A DNA stretch of 64,000 nt from Aneurinibacillus soli (lineage in GTDB: Bacteria > Bacillota > Bacilli > Aneurinibacillales > Aneurinibacillaceae): the NCBI RefSeq assembly GCF_002355375.1, contig NZ_AP017312.1, positions 2,497,001 through 2,561,000 on the forward strand, in the 5' to 3' direction. Shown piece by piece: positions 52,024 through 62,184 of this stretch (position 1 is the first letter of the stretch; each line of letters opens with the position of its first letter). Below the pieces are notes generated by a model, which made no database searches, had not been told where the DNA came from, and saw only the letters and a program-made list of their open reading frames with translations. The position numbers and the translations under genes are program-made.

Positions 52024-52611
52024 ATGAAAACGCTGGTTATTTATACGCATCCTAATCATCAGAGCCTAAGTTATGCATTTTTGCAAAAAGTCATCCAAGG
52101 AGGCAGGGAGAACCCTACTATCTCAGAGATTAAGGTGCTGGATTTGTATGAGGAGAAGTTTAATCCCGTCTTGGTTTTCAATGAGAAAAAACGCAGACGG
52201 GATATGCACGCTGATCCTCAACTTGAAAAATATCGAGAACAAATTATTTGGGCCGATAAAATCGTTTTTGTGTATCCGATCTGGTGGGGGCGACCTCCAG
52301 CTATGCTCATGGGGTATATAGACCAAATGTTTGCTTCAGACTTTGCCTACAAAGATAAGGGTGGACTTATGCCTGAAGGACTGTTGAAAGGAAAGTCAGT
52401 TGTTTGTATTTCAACGATGAAAGGTCCGACATATTATCCTTTGTTCTGGCTGAATAACGCACACAAAGTATTAATGAAGAAAGCCTTATTTCGTTATGTT
52501 GGCATAAAAAAAGTGAAGTTTTTTGAATTTGGGAACATGGAAAGTCCAAAAGGAAGACACGACAAAAAGCTCAATAAAATATATCGTTATTTCAAAATAA
52601 TAGATTGTTAA
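52024..52611 (+). CDS. NAD(P)H-quinone oxidoreductase-like flavoprotein
   Basis: 195 residues of flavodoxin fold: VIYTHPNHQSL FMN loop and FVYPIWWGRPPAMLMGYIDQ, the KefF/MdaB motif. Start ATG 52024, 15 codons inside the longest frame, has GAGAGTG upstream. Under the divergent MarR. Confidence 0.87.
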   Translation: MKTLVIYTHPNHQSLSYAFLQKVIQGGRENPTISEIKVLDLYEEKFNPVLVFNEKKRRRDMHADPQLEKYREQIIWADKIVFVYPIWWGRPPAMLMGYIDQMFASDFAYKDKGGLMPEGLLKGKSVVCISTMKGPTYYPLFWLNNAHKVLMKKALFRYVGIKKVKFFEFGNMESPKGRHDKKLNKIYRYFKIIDC

Positions 52612-52685
52612 AGAATTACTAAGGCGTAATAGGCAGCAGCCTATACCAATCAAACCTTCCTTACATATGCTAATTCGGCAACTTA

Positions 52686-52870
52686 ATGAGAGACCATCTG
52701 ACGATTGCTGCACAGCTTGTCAAAGCAGCTAAGGCGGGCGATAGTCAGGCTGCGGCAGACGCAGAGAAAAGATGGGCCAATGCGGATGAAATCGCCACCT
52801 TCCTCAACCACATCAATCCAAACTGGTCTAAGGAAGACCTGACAAGCATGCTATACGAGCATATTTCCCT
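52686..52870 (+). pseudogene. Fragment of a conserved helical protein gene
   Basis: [20 protein letters not shown] followed by [20 protein letters not shown] matches the middle of a widespread unnamed bacterial family (LLKEHI[14 protein letters not shown] type). The N-terminal part and the C-terminal third are missing, and the frame runs on into the M-box riboswitch. Degenerate remnant. Confidence 0.6.
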
Positions 52871-52939
52871 ATGTATTTACAAAGTAGGGTATTCTTTTTC
52901 TTTACAGAATTCTGTTTCAGGAGTATATTTGTATTTGGA

Positions 52940-53110
52940 TATAATGTCCTCGTTAGGTGAGGTTCCTATACAAACACAGGCCACTGCCGAGAAACATCGA
53001 AAGATGCCAATCGGTAGAGCAGGGATCGTCGGATTAAGGCGTTCTTTAAGGTGGCTGAGAACCAATTTTCTCTACGTTGTATAGTGCCAAAGCTTTACTA
53101 GGGGGAGCAA
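52940..53110 (+). ncRNA. M-box (ykoK) magnesium riboswitch
   Basis: After a TATAAT at 52940-52945 come the conserved M-box stretches: CTCGTTAGGTGAGG, TCCTATACAAACACAGGCCA, CTGCCGAGAAACATCGAAAG, ATGCCAATCGG, then a TTAAGGC near 53036. High Mg2+ favours termination. The hairpins at 53114-53129 and 53138-53168 form the expression platform. Confidence 0.9.
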
Positions 53111-53137
53111 CAATACCTATATGTATTGTTATTCGTG

Positions 53138-53168
53138 CTGCCCTCTCACACTGAGAAGGGTTTTTTAT
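53138..53168 (+). terminator. Riboswitch terminator
   Basis: CCCTCTCA...TGAGAAGGG with one bulge, then TTTTTTATTTTT. Preceded by the alternative hairpin AACAATAC/GTATTGTT. Confidence 0.8.
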
Positions 53169-53189
53169 TTTTAAAGGGGGATACTGGAA

Positions 53190-53345
53190 ATGGATAGTAG
53201 TAGTCGACTTATGTTTGAACAACTAAAGCGTAGTATACGTATCTTATGTAATGGGAAAGCAAGATTTCTCTTTTCTTTTCACATTCCCTTTTTTGCTATT
53301 ATTTCCGTATCCACCCACAAAACTGGATATGATATTAGCTAAATT
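53190..53345 (+). CDS. 51-residue ORF after the M-box
   Basis: ATG with AAAGGGGG upstream; begins MDSSSRLMFEQLKRSIRIL and ends GYDIS. The well-placed ribosome site suggests the start of a former Mg transporter gene cut short, or a small protein. I cannot identify it. Confidence 0.4.
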
Positions 53346-53380
53346 CATGTGAAAGGTAAAAATTAGAAATCTGTTTCATT

Positions 53381-53412
53381 CAAGCTCTCCTAACATAAGG
53401 AGAGCTTTTTTA
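53381..53412 (+). terminator. Second terminator 30 bases before the ABC operon
   Basis: AAGCTCTCCT pairs with AGGAGAGCTT, followed by TTTTT. Only 29 bases lie between it and the next start codon, too few for a full promoter, so the operon must be transcribed through it. Confidence 0.8.
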
Positions 53413-53440
53413 TGCTGTTTATCGACAGGAGGGAGTTACT

Positions 53441-55168
53441 ATGAAAATAAATTTATTCTCTTCACTTGAAGAAAATAAAAAGTTCGGTTGGGCAGATTTA
53501 CTCGTTATTACTGCCATTTTTTCCGTTCTGTTTTCTGTTTTAAAATTGGGGGCCGGAATGCGTGTCCCTTTCTCAACCATACAACATCCTAAAATTAATT
53601 TGGACCCGAGTTATCTGCCCTATTATGCAGGCAGATCATTGCTTCGAATGTTTATCGCCTTTGCAGCTTCTTTATTGTTTACTTTCATTTATGGACGGAT
53701 TGCAGCATTCAACCGGACGGCTGAAAAAATTATGATTCCTGCGATTGATATTTTGCAGTCCGTACCGGTACTTGGTTTCTTATCTGTGACCGTGATTGGG
53801 TTTATGTCACTCTTTCCAGGCAGTTTATTAGGTGTAGAGTGTGCTTCTATCTTTGCAATATTTACTGGGCAAGTTTGGAATATGACGTTTAGCTTTTATC
53901 ATTCATTATCTACGATCCCTCACGATCTTCAAGAAGCAGCAAAAATAAATAAATTAGGTAGTTGGGCACGCTTCACCAAGCTGGAAGTTCCTTATTCGAT
54001 GATTGGACTTGTTTGGAACAGCATGATGTCATTTGGAGGAGGATGGTTTTTCCTCGCTGCTAGCGAATCGATCACCGTCCTGAATCAAGATATTCACCTC
54101 CCTGGAATAGGATCATATATGGCAACTGCGGTCGATCAGGGGAATATTCTTGCAATTTTTTATGCCATCCTCACCATGATCATCATGATTCTCGTAGTCG
54201 ATCAATTATTCTGGCGTCCACTCGTAGCTTGGTCACAAAAATTTAAAAACGAACAAACAGAGGCGAATGACATTACAACTTCCTGGTTATATAACATCAT
54301 CCGCCGTGCGAGATTTTTACAATATATCATGCGTACGTGTAAATCGTATATTCATAACTGGATTGTCAGGATTACAGCAAAAACAAAAAAAGTAAAGCGG
54401 CAGCAAAAACAACTTTCAAAGCTTACACCAATGATCAAATGGCTAATTGGCATAGTGGTAGGCATTTTTATTGCAAAGTACGTGTACGAAGGAATCTTGG
54501 AAATCAGTAAGCTATCTGTATCGGAGCTTCTAAAAATCATATGGTTCGGACTATTAACAGCAGGCCGTGTGTTCGTTGCAACTCTGTTAGGAATCTTATG
54601 GACCTTGCCTGTAGGCGTCATGATTGGCTTTCATCCGAAGCTCGCACGGATCGCCCAACCCATTGTGCAGATCTTAGCTTCTTTCCCGGCCAATATGACA
54701 TTTCCATTTTTGACGATTCTCTATATCAAATATGGAATCAATATGGAAATAGGCGCGATTCCACTAATGATGCTCGGAACCCAATGGTACATTTTGTTTA
54801 ATGTTATTGCAGGAGCGATGGCAATTCCATCTGATTTACGTGAGGCTTCTAAAATTTTACGACTAACGCAACTGCAAACATGGAAAAGACTGATTCTTCC
54901 TGGCGTATTCCCTTATGTAATTACAGGGGGAATTACAGCAAGCGGTGGAGCTTGGAATGCAAGTATTGTTTCAGAAATGGTTTCATGGAAAGATCATACT
55001 TTACAAGCAACCGGTTTAGGCTCCTTTATCACTCAGGCTACAACCAACGGAAATTGGCCACAAATCATCTGGGGAATTATGGTGATGGCCGTTTTGGTTG
55101 TGGTTATAAACCGTCTTTTCTGGAGAAAACTTTATACGCTAGCCGAAAAGAAATATCACATTGGATAG
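53441..55168 (+). CDS. ABC importer permease, two fused domains
   Basis: 575 residues. Two BPD-type permease halves in one chain, each with an EAA loop: DLQEAAKINKLGSWARFTKL and DLREASKILRLTQLQTWKRL. Similar to SsuC/TauC and the fused permeases of the NitT/TauT class. AGGAGGGAG precedes the ATG. No binding protein gene adjoins. Upstream M-box and terminators suggest metal-linked control. Confidence 0.85.
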   Translation: MKINLFSSLEENKKFGWADLLVITAIFSVLFSVLKLGAGMRVPFSTIQHPKINLDPSYLPYYAGRSLLRMFIAFAASLLFTFIYGRIAAFNRTAEKIMIPAIDILQSVPVLGFLSVTVIGFMSLFPGSLLGVECASIFAIFTGQVWNMTFSFYHSLSTIPHDLQEAAKINKLGSWARFTKLEVPYSMIGLVWNSMMSFGGGWFFLAASESITVLNQDIHLPGIGSYMATAVDQGNILAIFYAILTMIIMILVVDQLFWRPLVAWSQKFKNEQTEANDITTSWLYNIIRRARFLQYIMRTCKSYIHNWIVRITAKTKKVKRQQKQLSKLTPMIKWLIGIVVGIFIAKYVYEGILEISKLSVSELLKIIWFGLLTAGRVFVATLLGILWTLPVGVMIGFHPKLARIAQPIVQILASFPANMTFPFLTILYIKYGINMEIGAIPLMMLGTQWYILFNVIAGAMAIPSDLREASKILRLTQLQTWKRLILPGVFPYVITGGITASGGAWNASIVSEMVSWKDHTLQATGLGSFITQATTNGNWPQIIWGIMVMAVLVVVINRLFWRKLYTLAEKKYHIG

Positions 55169-55178
55169 GGTGAGGCAC

Positions 55179-56474
55179 ATGAAAAATATATTGGTTGATG
55201 TAAATCAAGTGACAAAAAAATATGATGTATCTAACAAAGCAAATGTAACGATCTTAGAAAATATCAACCTTAAGATTGCTGAAGGTGAATTTGTATCCAT
55301 TCTTGGACCATCTGGTTCAGGGAAATCAACATTACTTCGAATCATTGCCGGATTGATTGCTCCTACACAAGGTTCTGTTTCGTATAACGGTGTACCAATC
55401 CAAGGAACAAACCCAGGTGTTAGCATGGTATTTCAGTCGTTTGCCCTTTTTCCGTGGTTGACTGTATTAGAGAATGTAAAGGTAGGGCTCGAAAATAAGT
55501 CTCTACTTGACGAAGAAAAGGAACGAAAGGCCCTAGAGATCATTGATATGGTGGGATTGGATGGCTTTAAAGGTGCTTATCCGAAGGAACTGTCCGGTGG
55601 GATGAGGCAGAGGGTTGGGATCGGTCGTGCTTTGGCGATGGAACCAGATATTTTACTCATGGATGAACCTTTCTCAGCTTTGGATGTATTGACTGCGGAA
55701 AATTTGAAACGGGATTTGCTCGAACTTTGGATGGAGAAAAAAATTCCAACCAAATCCATTATCATGGTGACTCATAGTATTGAGGAAGCTGTATATATGT
55801 CCGATCGAGCTGTCGTACTATCTCGTGATCCTGCACGAATCATTGTGGATATCCCAATCACATTACGTCATTGGAGAGAAAAGCAAGATCCACGCTTTAC
55901 CGAATTAGTTGATAAAATTTATTCGATCTTAACACACAGAGAGACTAAGTCCGTCATTGTTTCTGACACGCAGAAAAAGAAACTACAACCGATCCCTGAA
56001 GCTCCCTCTGGTGCGCTTACCGGATTTATCGAGTTATTGGATGATTTGGGAAACAAAGCTGACCTGTATAAATTAGCCGATCAATTCAGTTTAAACCTAG
56101 AAGATTTTTTACATATTGTTGAAGCGACAAGGTTACTGGGGTTGGCAAATGTTCAACAGGGGGATATTGATTTGACTCCTACTGGTCATCAATTTGCAGA
56201 GGCAAACGTATTAGAACGTAAAGATATTTTTAAACAGCAGGTACTTGAACATGTACCTATGATGGAAAAGATTTTATGGACTCTCCAATCAAAGTCTAAC
56301 AATAAAATGCCGAGAGAATTTTTCAATGAGATTTATAAACAGCACTTTGGTGCAGAAGAAGCCGAACATCAATTGGATATCACCATTGATTGGGGACGTT
56401 ATGCAGAGTTATTTGCTTATGAAGAAGCGACAAAACAATTGTTCCTTGAACCAGAGGAATCACAAGAAGAATAA
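55179..56474 (+). CDS. ABC importer ATPase with C-terminal AAA-associated domain
   Basis: 431 residues. Walker A GPSGSGKST, signature LSGGMRQRVGIGRAL, Walker B LLMDEPFSALD; then about 150 extra residues (AAA_assoc_C-like, with GALTGFIELLDDLGNKADLY) after the ATPase, instead of a normal regulatory domain. GGGTGAGG precedes ATG 55179. Overlaps or abuts the permease gene; both form one operon. Confidence 0.87.
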   Translation: MKNILVDVNQVTKKYDVSNKANVTILENINLKIAEGEFVSILGPSGSGKSTLLRIIAGLIAPTQGSVSYNGVPIQGTNPGVSMVFQSFALFPWLTVLENVKVGLENKSLLDEEKERKALEIIDMVGLDGFKGAYPKELSGGMRQRVGIGRALAMEPDILLMDEPFSALDVLTAENLKRDLLELWMEKKIPTKSIIMVTHSIEEAVYMSDRAVVLSRDPARIIVDIPITLRHWREKQDPRFTELVDKIYSILTHRETKSVIVSDTQKKKLQPIPEAPSGALTGFIELLDDLGNKADLYKLADQFSLNLEDFLHIVEATRLLGLANVQQGDIDLTPTGHQFAEANVLERKDIFKQQVLEHVPMMEKILWTLQSKSNNKMPREFFNEIYKQHFGAEEAEHQLDITIDWGRYAELFAYEEATKQLFLEPEESQEE

Positions 56475-56609
56475 GAAATATCCATCATGCCCACTCCTAT
56501 CTGTACTGGTTCATTTGTAGAGAATTATATCTTTTATAGTTGTCAGTTTATTCTTTATAATAAAGCATAGTCTTTATGACTTACAACTTTAATACAGGGG
56601 GAACTACAC

Positions 56610-57053
56610 ATGTCCGTTATCGTACGACCAGTTGAGCAAAGCGATAAACAAGAAGTAATCACCTTAATGTACGAATACATTGTAGACTTTTATCAAAGAC
56701 CGCGACCATCCACTGACAAAGTCCAGCGCTTATTTGACACACTGCTCGAAAAAAATCTCGGTATTCAGTTTGTCGCCGAACAAGAGGGAAAACCTGTCGG
56801 ATTTGCTACTTTATATTTTACGTTTAGTACAACTAGGGCTGATAAAATAACGGTAATGAATGATCTTTATGTTGTCGAAGAAGCAAGAGGGAGTGGTGTC
56901 GCACAAGAGTTATTTCAAGCGTGCGAAACTTTCACGAAAGATCATGGATATGCCTATATGTCATGGATAACCGCTACAGATAATTATCGTGCGCAGCGTT
57001 TTTATGAGAAGATGGGTGGAACCCGTGGAGATTGGCTGAATTATTCCATTTAA
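56610..57053 (+). CDS. GNAT acetyltransferase
   Basis: 147 residues. Acetyl-CoA loop VEEARGSGVAQELF and closing NYRAQRFYEKMGG. CAGGGGGAAC precedes the ATG. Substrate unknown. Confidence 0.87.
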   Translation: MSVIVRPVEQSDKQEVITLMYEYIVDFYQRPRPSTDKVQRLFDTLLEKNLGIQFVAEQEGKPVGFATLYFTFSTTRADKITVMNDLYVVEEARGSGVAQELFQACETFTKDHGYAYMSWITATDNYRAQRFYEKMGGTRGDWLNYSI

Positions 57054-57068
57054 GCAGTAGTGCATCAG

Positions 57069-57111
57069 AAAAGTCAAAGAACCGATTTTGTTGGTTCTTT
57101 GACTTTTTTTA
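57069..57111 (+). terminator. Terminator after the GNAT gene
   Basis: AAAAGTCAAAGAACC pairs with GGTTCTTTGACTTTT. Confidence 0.88.
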
Positions 57112-57589
57112 GTTGTCGAATCAAAGTTATATCCACCAAGGAAGTGGTTACTCTTTAGGAATTAAGAAAAATTTAATAAAAAATATCGGTTTATTTAAGA
57201 ATTATACTATATGATCAATTTGCTATTTGATTACTTTGAACAAACAGGTTCAAGAAAGAAAAGAGGAAGCAGAAAAAACACAACGGGAGGGGATTTGCTT
57301 ATTGATGCTAATGATACCTATGTACAGCATAAACAATAACAAAGATTGAAATTGCGACATACGCGAGTAACTGTTTCGTTGACTTATCCAATTTATCGTC
57401 CTTCAGAAGATTTATACATATTATCAGTAATCACTCCAAATCACTCTGTAGTCTCTTTATAACGTTACCTTAAACACAAAAACATTTAAAATTTATCCAA
57501 TTATCAATCTATTGTGTTAATCTTTTATTTTTATCTCATAAAATTATGATACTAGTCTTAAATATACTATATAAATGAGGTTAAGGAAA
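57112..57589. other. Gene-poor AT-rich stretch before the RND operon
   Basis: About 480 bases without a convincing gene. A 42-codon frame at 57211-57339 (MINLLFDYFEQTGSRKKRG...) has no clear ribosome site. TATA-rich sequence near 57540-57575 may hold the RND promoter. I see no recognisable operator. Confidence 0.4.
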
Positions 57590-58975
57590 ATGAGGATGAA
57601 TAACAAAGTTGTATTAACAGCCATCCCCTTATTGGCGAGCGTTGCTTTATTTTCCGGTTGTTCAAACGCAACAGCCCCAAATAGTTCAGGAGGTCATAAG
57701 TCCCGAACTGTTCCCATAGTTGCTTCTATAGTAAAAATGAGTCCTGTTGGTGGCGATCTAGTGCTGACTGGACAATTAACAGCAAGCTTACAGACGAAAG
57801 TAGTCTCTAAACTCAGCGGAAAAGTGTCAAAGGTGTACGTGCAAACGGGTGATATTGTTTCTGCTGGTGAAAAACTCGTTGTAATTGATACAACGGATTT
57901 ACAATCTCAGCTTGCCCAACAAAAAGCAGCTGTAAAAACGGCGCAAGATCAGGTAGCAAAAGCTCGATCAGATGCTAGAAACAGCTCCATTACAGCTAAT
58001 TCTTCTGTAGATACGGCTAAATCCAATGTAGACCAAGCAACAGCAACCTTACAGCAAGCGCAAGTAAAACTACACCAGCAGCAAACCTTATTTGCTTCTG
58101 GTGCGATCCCTAAGCAAAACGTAAACGATGCACAGGATGCAGTTACGAATGCACAATTAAAGGTTGCTTCCGCACAGCAAGCCTTACAAGCGGCACAAGC
58201 AACTTATCAGATCGCCGCACCAGGCGGAAATTCTGATGCTCAGAAGTCTATTAGAATCGCTGAAGATCAACTGGCACAAGCGGAAGCTAGCGTTTCCTCT
58301 ATTCAAACACAAATCAGTGAAGCAGCGGTGACATCACCTATTTCGGGTATTGTGGCTTCTCGTGATGTTGAAGTGGGTGGCTTTGCGAGTGGCTCACAAT
58401 CCGTGGTTACGCTTGTGCAGAACAATCCCATTAAAGTGGTGGTGAATGTTCCTGAAACTGTAATTAATGAAATTAAGGTAGGTTCCCCTGTAAAGGTTAG
58501 CGTTTCTGCCGCAGGAAATAAAACCTTTGATGCAAAAATATCTAGAATCAGTCCTGTAGAAGATACAAATTCTAAATCCTATCCGGTAGAAGTAAACGTG
58601 AATAATTCAACGGGTGTGTTAAAGCCAGGCATGGTTGCTCAAGCCACAATCGGAGGTTTATCTAAGCACGATGCGATCCAAGTTCCTGCTGATTCTATTG
58701 TACAAACTCCAGATGGTCCCGAGATCTTTACAATTGAGAACGGCATTGCTCATCAGCATCTAGTTAAAGAAGGCACCATTAGCTCCAATACCATTGAAAT
58801 TGTTAGTGGTTTAAAATCGGGTGATAAGATTGCTATTTTAGGTCAGGAACTCTTGAACGAAGGTTCTAAAGTGAAAGAGGTATCAAAAGATCAACTTAAC
58901 GCTGAATTCACGAAACCAAGTAAAAAATCAGGATCTCATTCTAAACATCAACAGTCTTCAGGTGGAAGCCAATGA
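57590..58975 (+). CDS. RND efflux periplasmic-adaptor-type lipoprotein (HlyD/AcrA family)
   Basis: About 461 residues. Lipobox LFSGCSNA after a short signal peptide. Biotinyl-lipoyl halves flank a long coiled-coil hairpin rich in Gln/Ala, followed by the beta-barrel. TAAGG precedes ATG 57590; 57575 and 57596 are alternatives. Overlaps the pump gene (ATGA). Confidence 0.87.
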   Translation: MRMNNKVVLTAIPLLASVALFSGCSNATAPNSSGGHKSRTVPIVASIVKMSPVGGDLVLTGQLTASLQTKVVSKLSGKVSKVYVQTGDIVSAGEKLVVIDTTDLQSQLAQQKAAVKTAQDQVAKARSDARNSSITANSSVDTAKSNVDQATATLQQAQVKLHQQQTLFASGAIPKQNVNDAQDAVTNAQLKVASAQQALQAAQATYQIAAPGGNSDAQKSIRIAEDQLAQAEASVSSIQTQISEAAVTSPISGIVASRDVEVGGFASGSQSVVTLVQNNPIKVVVNVPETVINEIKVGSPVKVSVSAAGNKTFDAKISRISPVEDTNSKSYPVEVNVNNSTGVLKPGMVAQATIGGLSKHDAIQVPADSIVQTPDGPEIFTIENGIAHQHLVKEGTISSNTIEIVSGLKSGDKIAILGQELLNEGSKVKEVSKDQLNAEFTKPSKKSGSHSKHQQSSGGSQ

Positions 58976-61900
58976 AAATAGCAAATTTCTCTGTCGACCG
59001 TCCGGTTACCATTTCAATGATTATGGTTGTACTTGTTTTGTTAGGTGTTATTGCGATGCCTATGCTAAAGGTAGACTTGTATCCGAACTTGAGCATTCCA
59101 GTGGCAGTGGTGTCAACTACCTGGAACGGCTCTTCACCTGACGAGGTCGAGCAACAGATCTCCAAACCGATTGAATCGGCAATGGCGACCGTTCCCGGTG
59201 TTTCGGAGGTAGACTCTACCTCTAGCCAAAACTCATCTCGGGTAACAGTACGATTTAACTTCGGTGAAAATCTAGACCAAGCAACTCTATCTATGCGCGA
59301 TAAACTAGATAAAGTACGCAAGCAACTTCCTGCGGATGCCGATCAACCTACCGTTACGAAAGTTGATCCTAACAGCTCACCTATTATGACGATTGCGTTA
59401 TCAGGTTCCATGAGTGCTGTTGAGTTAAAACGTTTAGCTTCTGACGTAGTACAACAGCGTTTATCAACCGTTGATGGAGTTGCTTCTGTGTCCGTCACAG
59501 GTGGGCAAAATCGGGAGATAGATGTTCTCCTGGATCCCGAGAAGATGCAAGCCTATGGTTTATCGACAAACCAAGTGAGTCAAGCCCTGCAAGGGGATAA
59601 CATCAATGCTGACGGTGGTTTAATCAGCCAGGGGAAAAAGCAAGTTACCCTGCACATGAATGGTCAATTTATAAACCCTCAGGATATTGGAAATGTTCCG
59701 ATCAAATTAAGTAACGGCAGTAGTATTTTTATTCGTGATATCGCTACGATAAATGATACATTTGCGGATGTTACTCAGCTATCACGCACAAATGGAATGC
59801 CGAGTGTAAGCTTAGATATTTTGAAATCTCCTGACGGTAATACTGTGCAAGTTTCTAAGAATGTTCAAAGTATGATAACGACCATTGAAAAATCGTTGCC
59901 TAAATCCGTGAAGTTAACGGTTGTTTCGGATCAAGCTAAGTATATTCAAACTTCGATTAATACCGTTATCGATCATACCCTTGCAGGTGCAGGATTATCT
60001 GTTATTATCTTGTATCTATTCTTGCAGAGGCTGAGAACGACCCTGATCATCGGTATTGTTATTCCGATTTCAATTATAAGTACCTTTAGTTTAATGTACT
60101 TTACAGGTCAAACCATTAATACCGTTACTCTTGGTGGTTTGGCGTTAGGTATGGGTTCATTGGTAGACTTTGCGGTCGTTGTGATCGAAAGTATTTTCCG
60201 TTATAGTAGTAAAGGTCTCTCGCCTATAGAATCGGCAAAATTAGGTACCTCTGAAGTGGGTACCGCCGTAATGGCTTCTGCCCTTTCCCAGATTTGCGTA
60301 TTTGCTCCAGTTGCATTTACACAAGGTATGGCGACGCAATTGTTCGGGCCTTTAGCACTAACGGTTGTTTTCTCTCATATTGCTGCATTATTTGGCGCTG
60401 TTACCCTTGTTCCGATGCTTTCATCTAAGTGGTTAAAAGGGGTTGGAGAACATGACCGTAGTAAGTTAAAACCCGTGGCTCTATTCCAGGATTTTATGAA
60501 GGCTTTAACACGTGGTTATAGCCGATTATTAAAATGGTCATTAGGTCACCGTAAAACGGTCATTATCTTTACCTTGATTATGTTCGGTGCATCCACCTCT
60601 CTTGTACCGTTGATCGGCTTTGAATTAACTCCAAATTCTGACCAAGGTCAATTTAAGGCAAACATTAGGGTGGCAACCAATACGAAGCTCGAAGAAACGA
60701 ACAAAGTAGCAGCTGCTGTCGAAAGAGTTATTGAATCAGAACCTGAAGTCACAACAGTCTTTACACAAGTAGGTACAGGAGGGGGAGGATCCTTTGCGAA
60801 TGTGTCGACGGATCGCGCCTCAATACAAGCCAATTTAAAACCACTAGCGCAAAGAACGAGATCGACGGATCAGGTAGTTGAAGACGTTCGGAATAAGGTA
60901 GCCAATATTCCAGGTGCTAAAATTACGATTTCCGCTGCTTCTAATTCTCTATCCTTCGGTCATGGTGGTTCGGGCGTAGATATCGATATTTCCGGTGATA
61001 ATACGAAGGTGCTGCAAAAGTTAGCTACGTTGGTTGAAAATACGGTTTCAACGATTCCAGGCATCAGAAATCTTCAAAACTCTTTAGATCAGCAAGTTCC
61101 ACAGTTCCAAATTACTATGGATCGGCAAAAAGCAGCCCAGTATGGATTATCGATTTCACAGATCGTATCTCAAATGCGCGACGCATACAAAGGTAATATC
61201 GCTACACAATTCCATACGTTAGATAGTTCTGTTAATGTTATTGTCAAATATCCAAAGGAGTTTACTTCTAATATTACCAACCTGTCTCGTGTAATGATTT
61301 CTACATCATCAGGTGCTCAAATTGCTCTTTCTGATGTTGCTAATGTTAGTCCAACTGTTGGACCGTCACAAATAAGTAGGACCAATCAAGTTAGAACGAT
61401 TACGGTCTCTGGAGATTTATTTAATGCGAATGCAGGTGTCACACAACAGCAAATTGCCGCAAAGATTGCTCAACTGCCTGTTCCTGATGGGTATACGATT
61501 TCTCAGGGTGGGCAGGCTAAAGATTTGAACCAATCGTTCTCTAGTTTAGGGTTGGTATTGCCATTAGCGATTATTTTGGTTTATATCGTAATGGCAAGTC
61601 AGTTTGAATCTTTGTTCAGTCCGTTTATCATTATGTTCTCTTTACCACCTACGTTTATCGGCGCTGCCATTGGATTGGTTGTAACCGGTCGCTCCCTTAG
61701 TATTAACGCGATTATCGGGATTATTATGCTAGTCGGTATCGTAGTGAACAATGCAATTGTATTGGTTGACTATACGAACCAGTTAAGAAAAGGAGGCTTA
61801 AACCTTAGAGAAGCTCTCCTAGAAGCGGGTCCAGTACGTTTGCGGCCAATCTTAATGACAACTGCAACAACCGTACTAGCTATGTTTCCACTTGTACTTG

Positions 61901-62085
61901 GGTTTGGAGAGGGCGCTGAGGCACAAGCACCGATGGCTACTGTCGTTGCGTTTGGACTAACTTTCTCAACTTTAGTTACGTTGATTCTTATCCCCGTGGT
62001 CTATACAATCTTTGATGATTTGGGAAATAGAATCAACAGAAAAGCAAGCAGAGAGCCAGAGGTTCAAGAAGTCAGTTCCATGTAA
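58972..62085 (+). CDS. RND efflux pump, SwrC/AcrB-like
   Basis: 1037 residues, twelve helices with two large outer loops. Helix 4 GGLALGMGSLVDFAVVVIES carries the proton-relay acid; FERV-type start VDRPVTISMIMVVLVLLG. Same layout as B. subtilis SwrC, which exports surfactin and drugs. Coupled to the adaptor gene. Confidence 0.92.
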   Translation: MKIANFSVDRPVTISMIMVVLVLLGVIAMPMLKVDLYPNLSIPVAVVSTTWNGSSPDEVEQQISKPIESAMATVPGVSEVDSTSSQNSSRVTVRFNFGENLDQATLSMRDKLDKVRKQLPADADQPTVTKVDPNSSPIMTIALSGSMSAVELKRLASDVVQQRLSTVDGVASVSVTGGQNREIDVLLDPEKMQAYGLSTNQVSQALQGDNINADGGLISQGKKQVTLHMNGQFINPQDIGNVPIKLSNGSSIFIRDIATINDTFADVTQLSRTNGMPSVSLDILKSPDGNTVQVSKNVQSMITTIEKSLPKSVKLTVVSDQAKYIQTSINTVIDHTLAGAGLSVIILYLFLQRLRTTLIIGIVIPISIISTFSLMYFTGQTINTVTLGGLALGMGSLVDFAVVVIESIFRYSSKGLSPIESAKLGTSEVGTAVMASALSQICVFAPVAFTQGMATQLFGPLALTVVFSHIAALFGAVTLVPMLSSKWLKGVGEHDRSKLKPVALFQDFMKALTRGYSRLLKWSLGHRKTVIIFTLIMFGASTSLVPLIGFELTPNSDQGQFKANIRVATNTKLEETNKVAAAVERVIESEPEVTTVFTQVGTGGGGSFANVSTDRASIQANLKPLAQRTRSTDQVVEDVRNKVANIPGAKITISAASNSLSFGHGGSGVDIDISGDNTKVLQKLATLVENTVSTIPGIRNLQNSLDQQVPQFQITMDRQKAAQYGLSISQIVSQMRDAYKGNIATQFHTLDSSVNVIVKYPKEFTSNITNLSRVMISTSSGAQIALSDVANVSPTVGPSQISRTNQVRTITVSGDLFNANAGVTQQQIAAKIAQLPVPDGYTISQGGQAKDLNQSFSSLGLVLPLAIILVYIVMASQFESLFSPFIIMFSLPPTFIGAAIGLVVTGRSLSINAIIGIIMLVGIVVNNAIVLVDYTNQLRKGGLNLREALLEAGPVRLRPILMTTATTVLAMFPLVLGFGEGAEAQAPMATVVAFGLTFSTLVTLILIPVVYTIFDDLGNRINRKASREPEVQEVSSM

Positions 62086-62099
62086 TAATCCATTTAGTA

Positions 62100-62128
62100 A
62101 AAACCGTCACCGAATGGTGTCGGTTTTT
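62100..62128 (+). terminator. Terminator after the RND operon
   Basis: AAACCGTCACC pairs with GGTGTCGGTTT (one G-U/mismatch), then Ts. Confidence 0.75.
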
Positions 62129-62184
62129 CTCTGTGGTTGTTTAGGTTTATATTGTTTATAGAAGAAAAAAAGGAGGGGATGATG

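Noticed and set aside
52871-53084. Continuation of the 52686 frame
   Set aside because: The bases are an M-box riboswitch; protein similarity ends before it.
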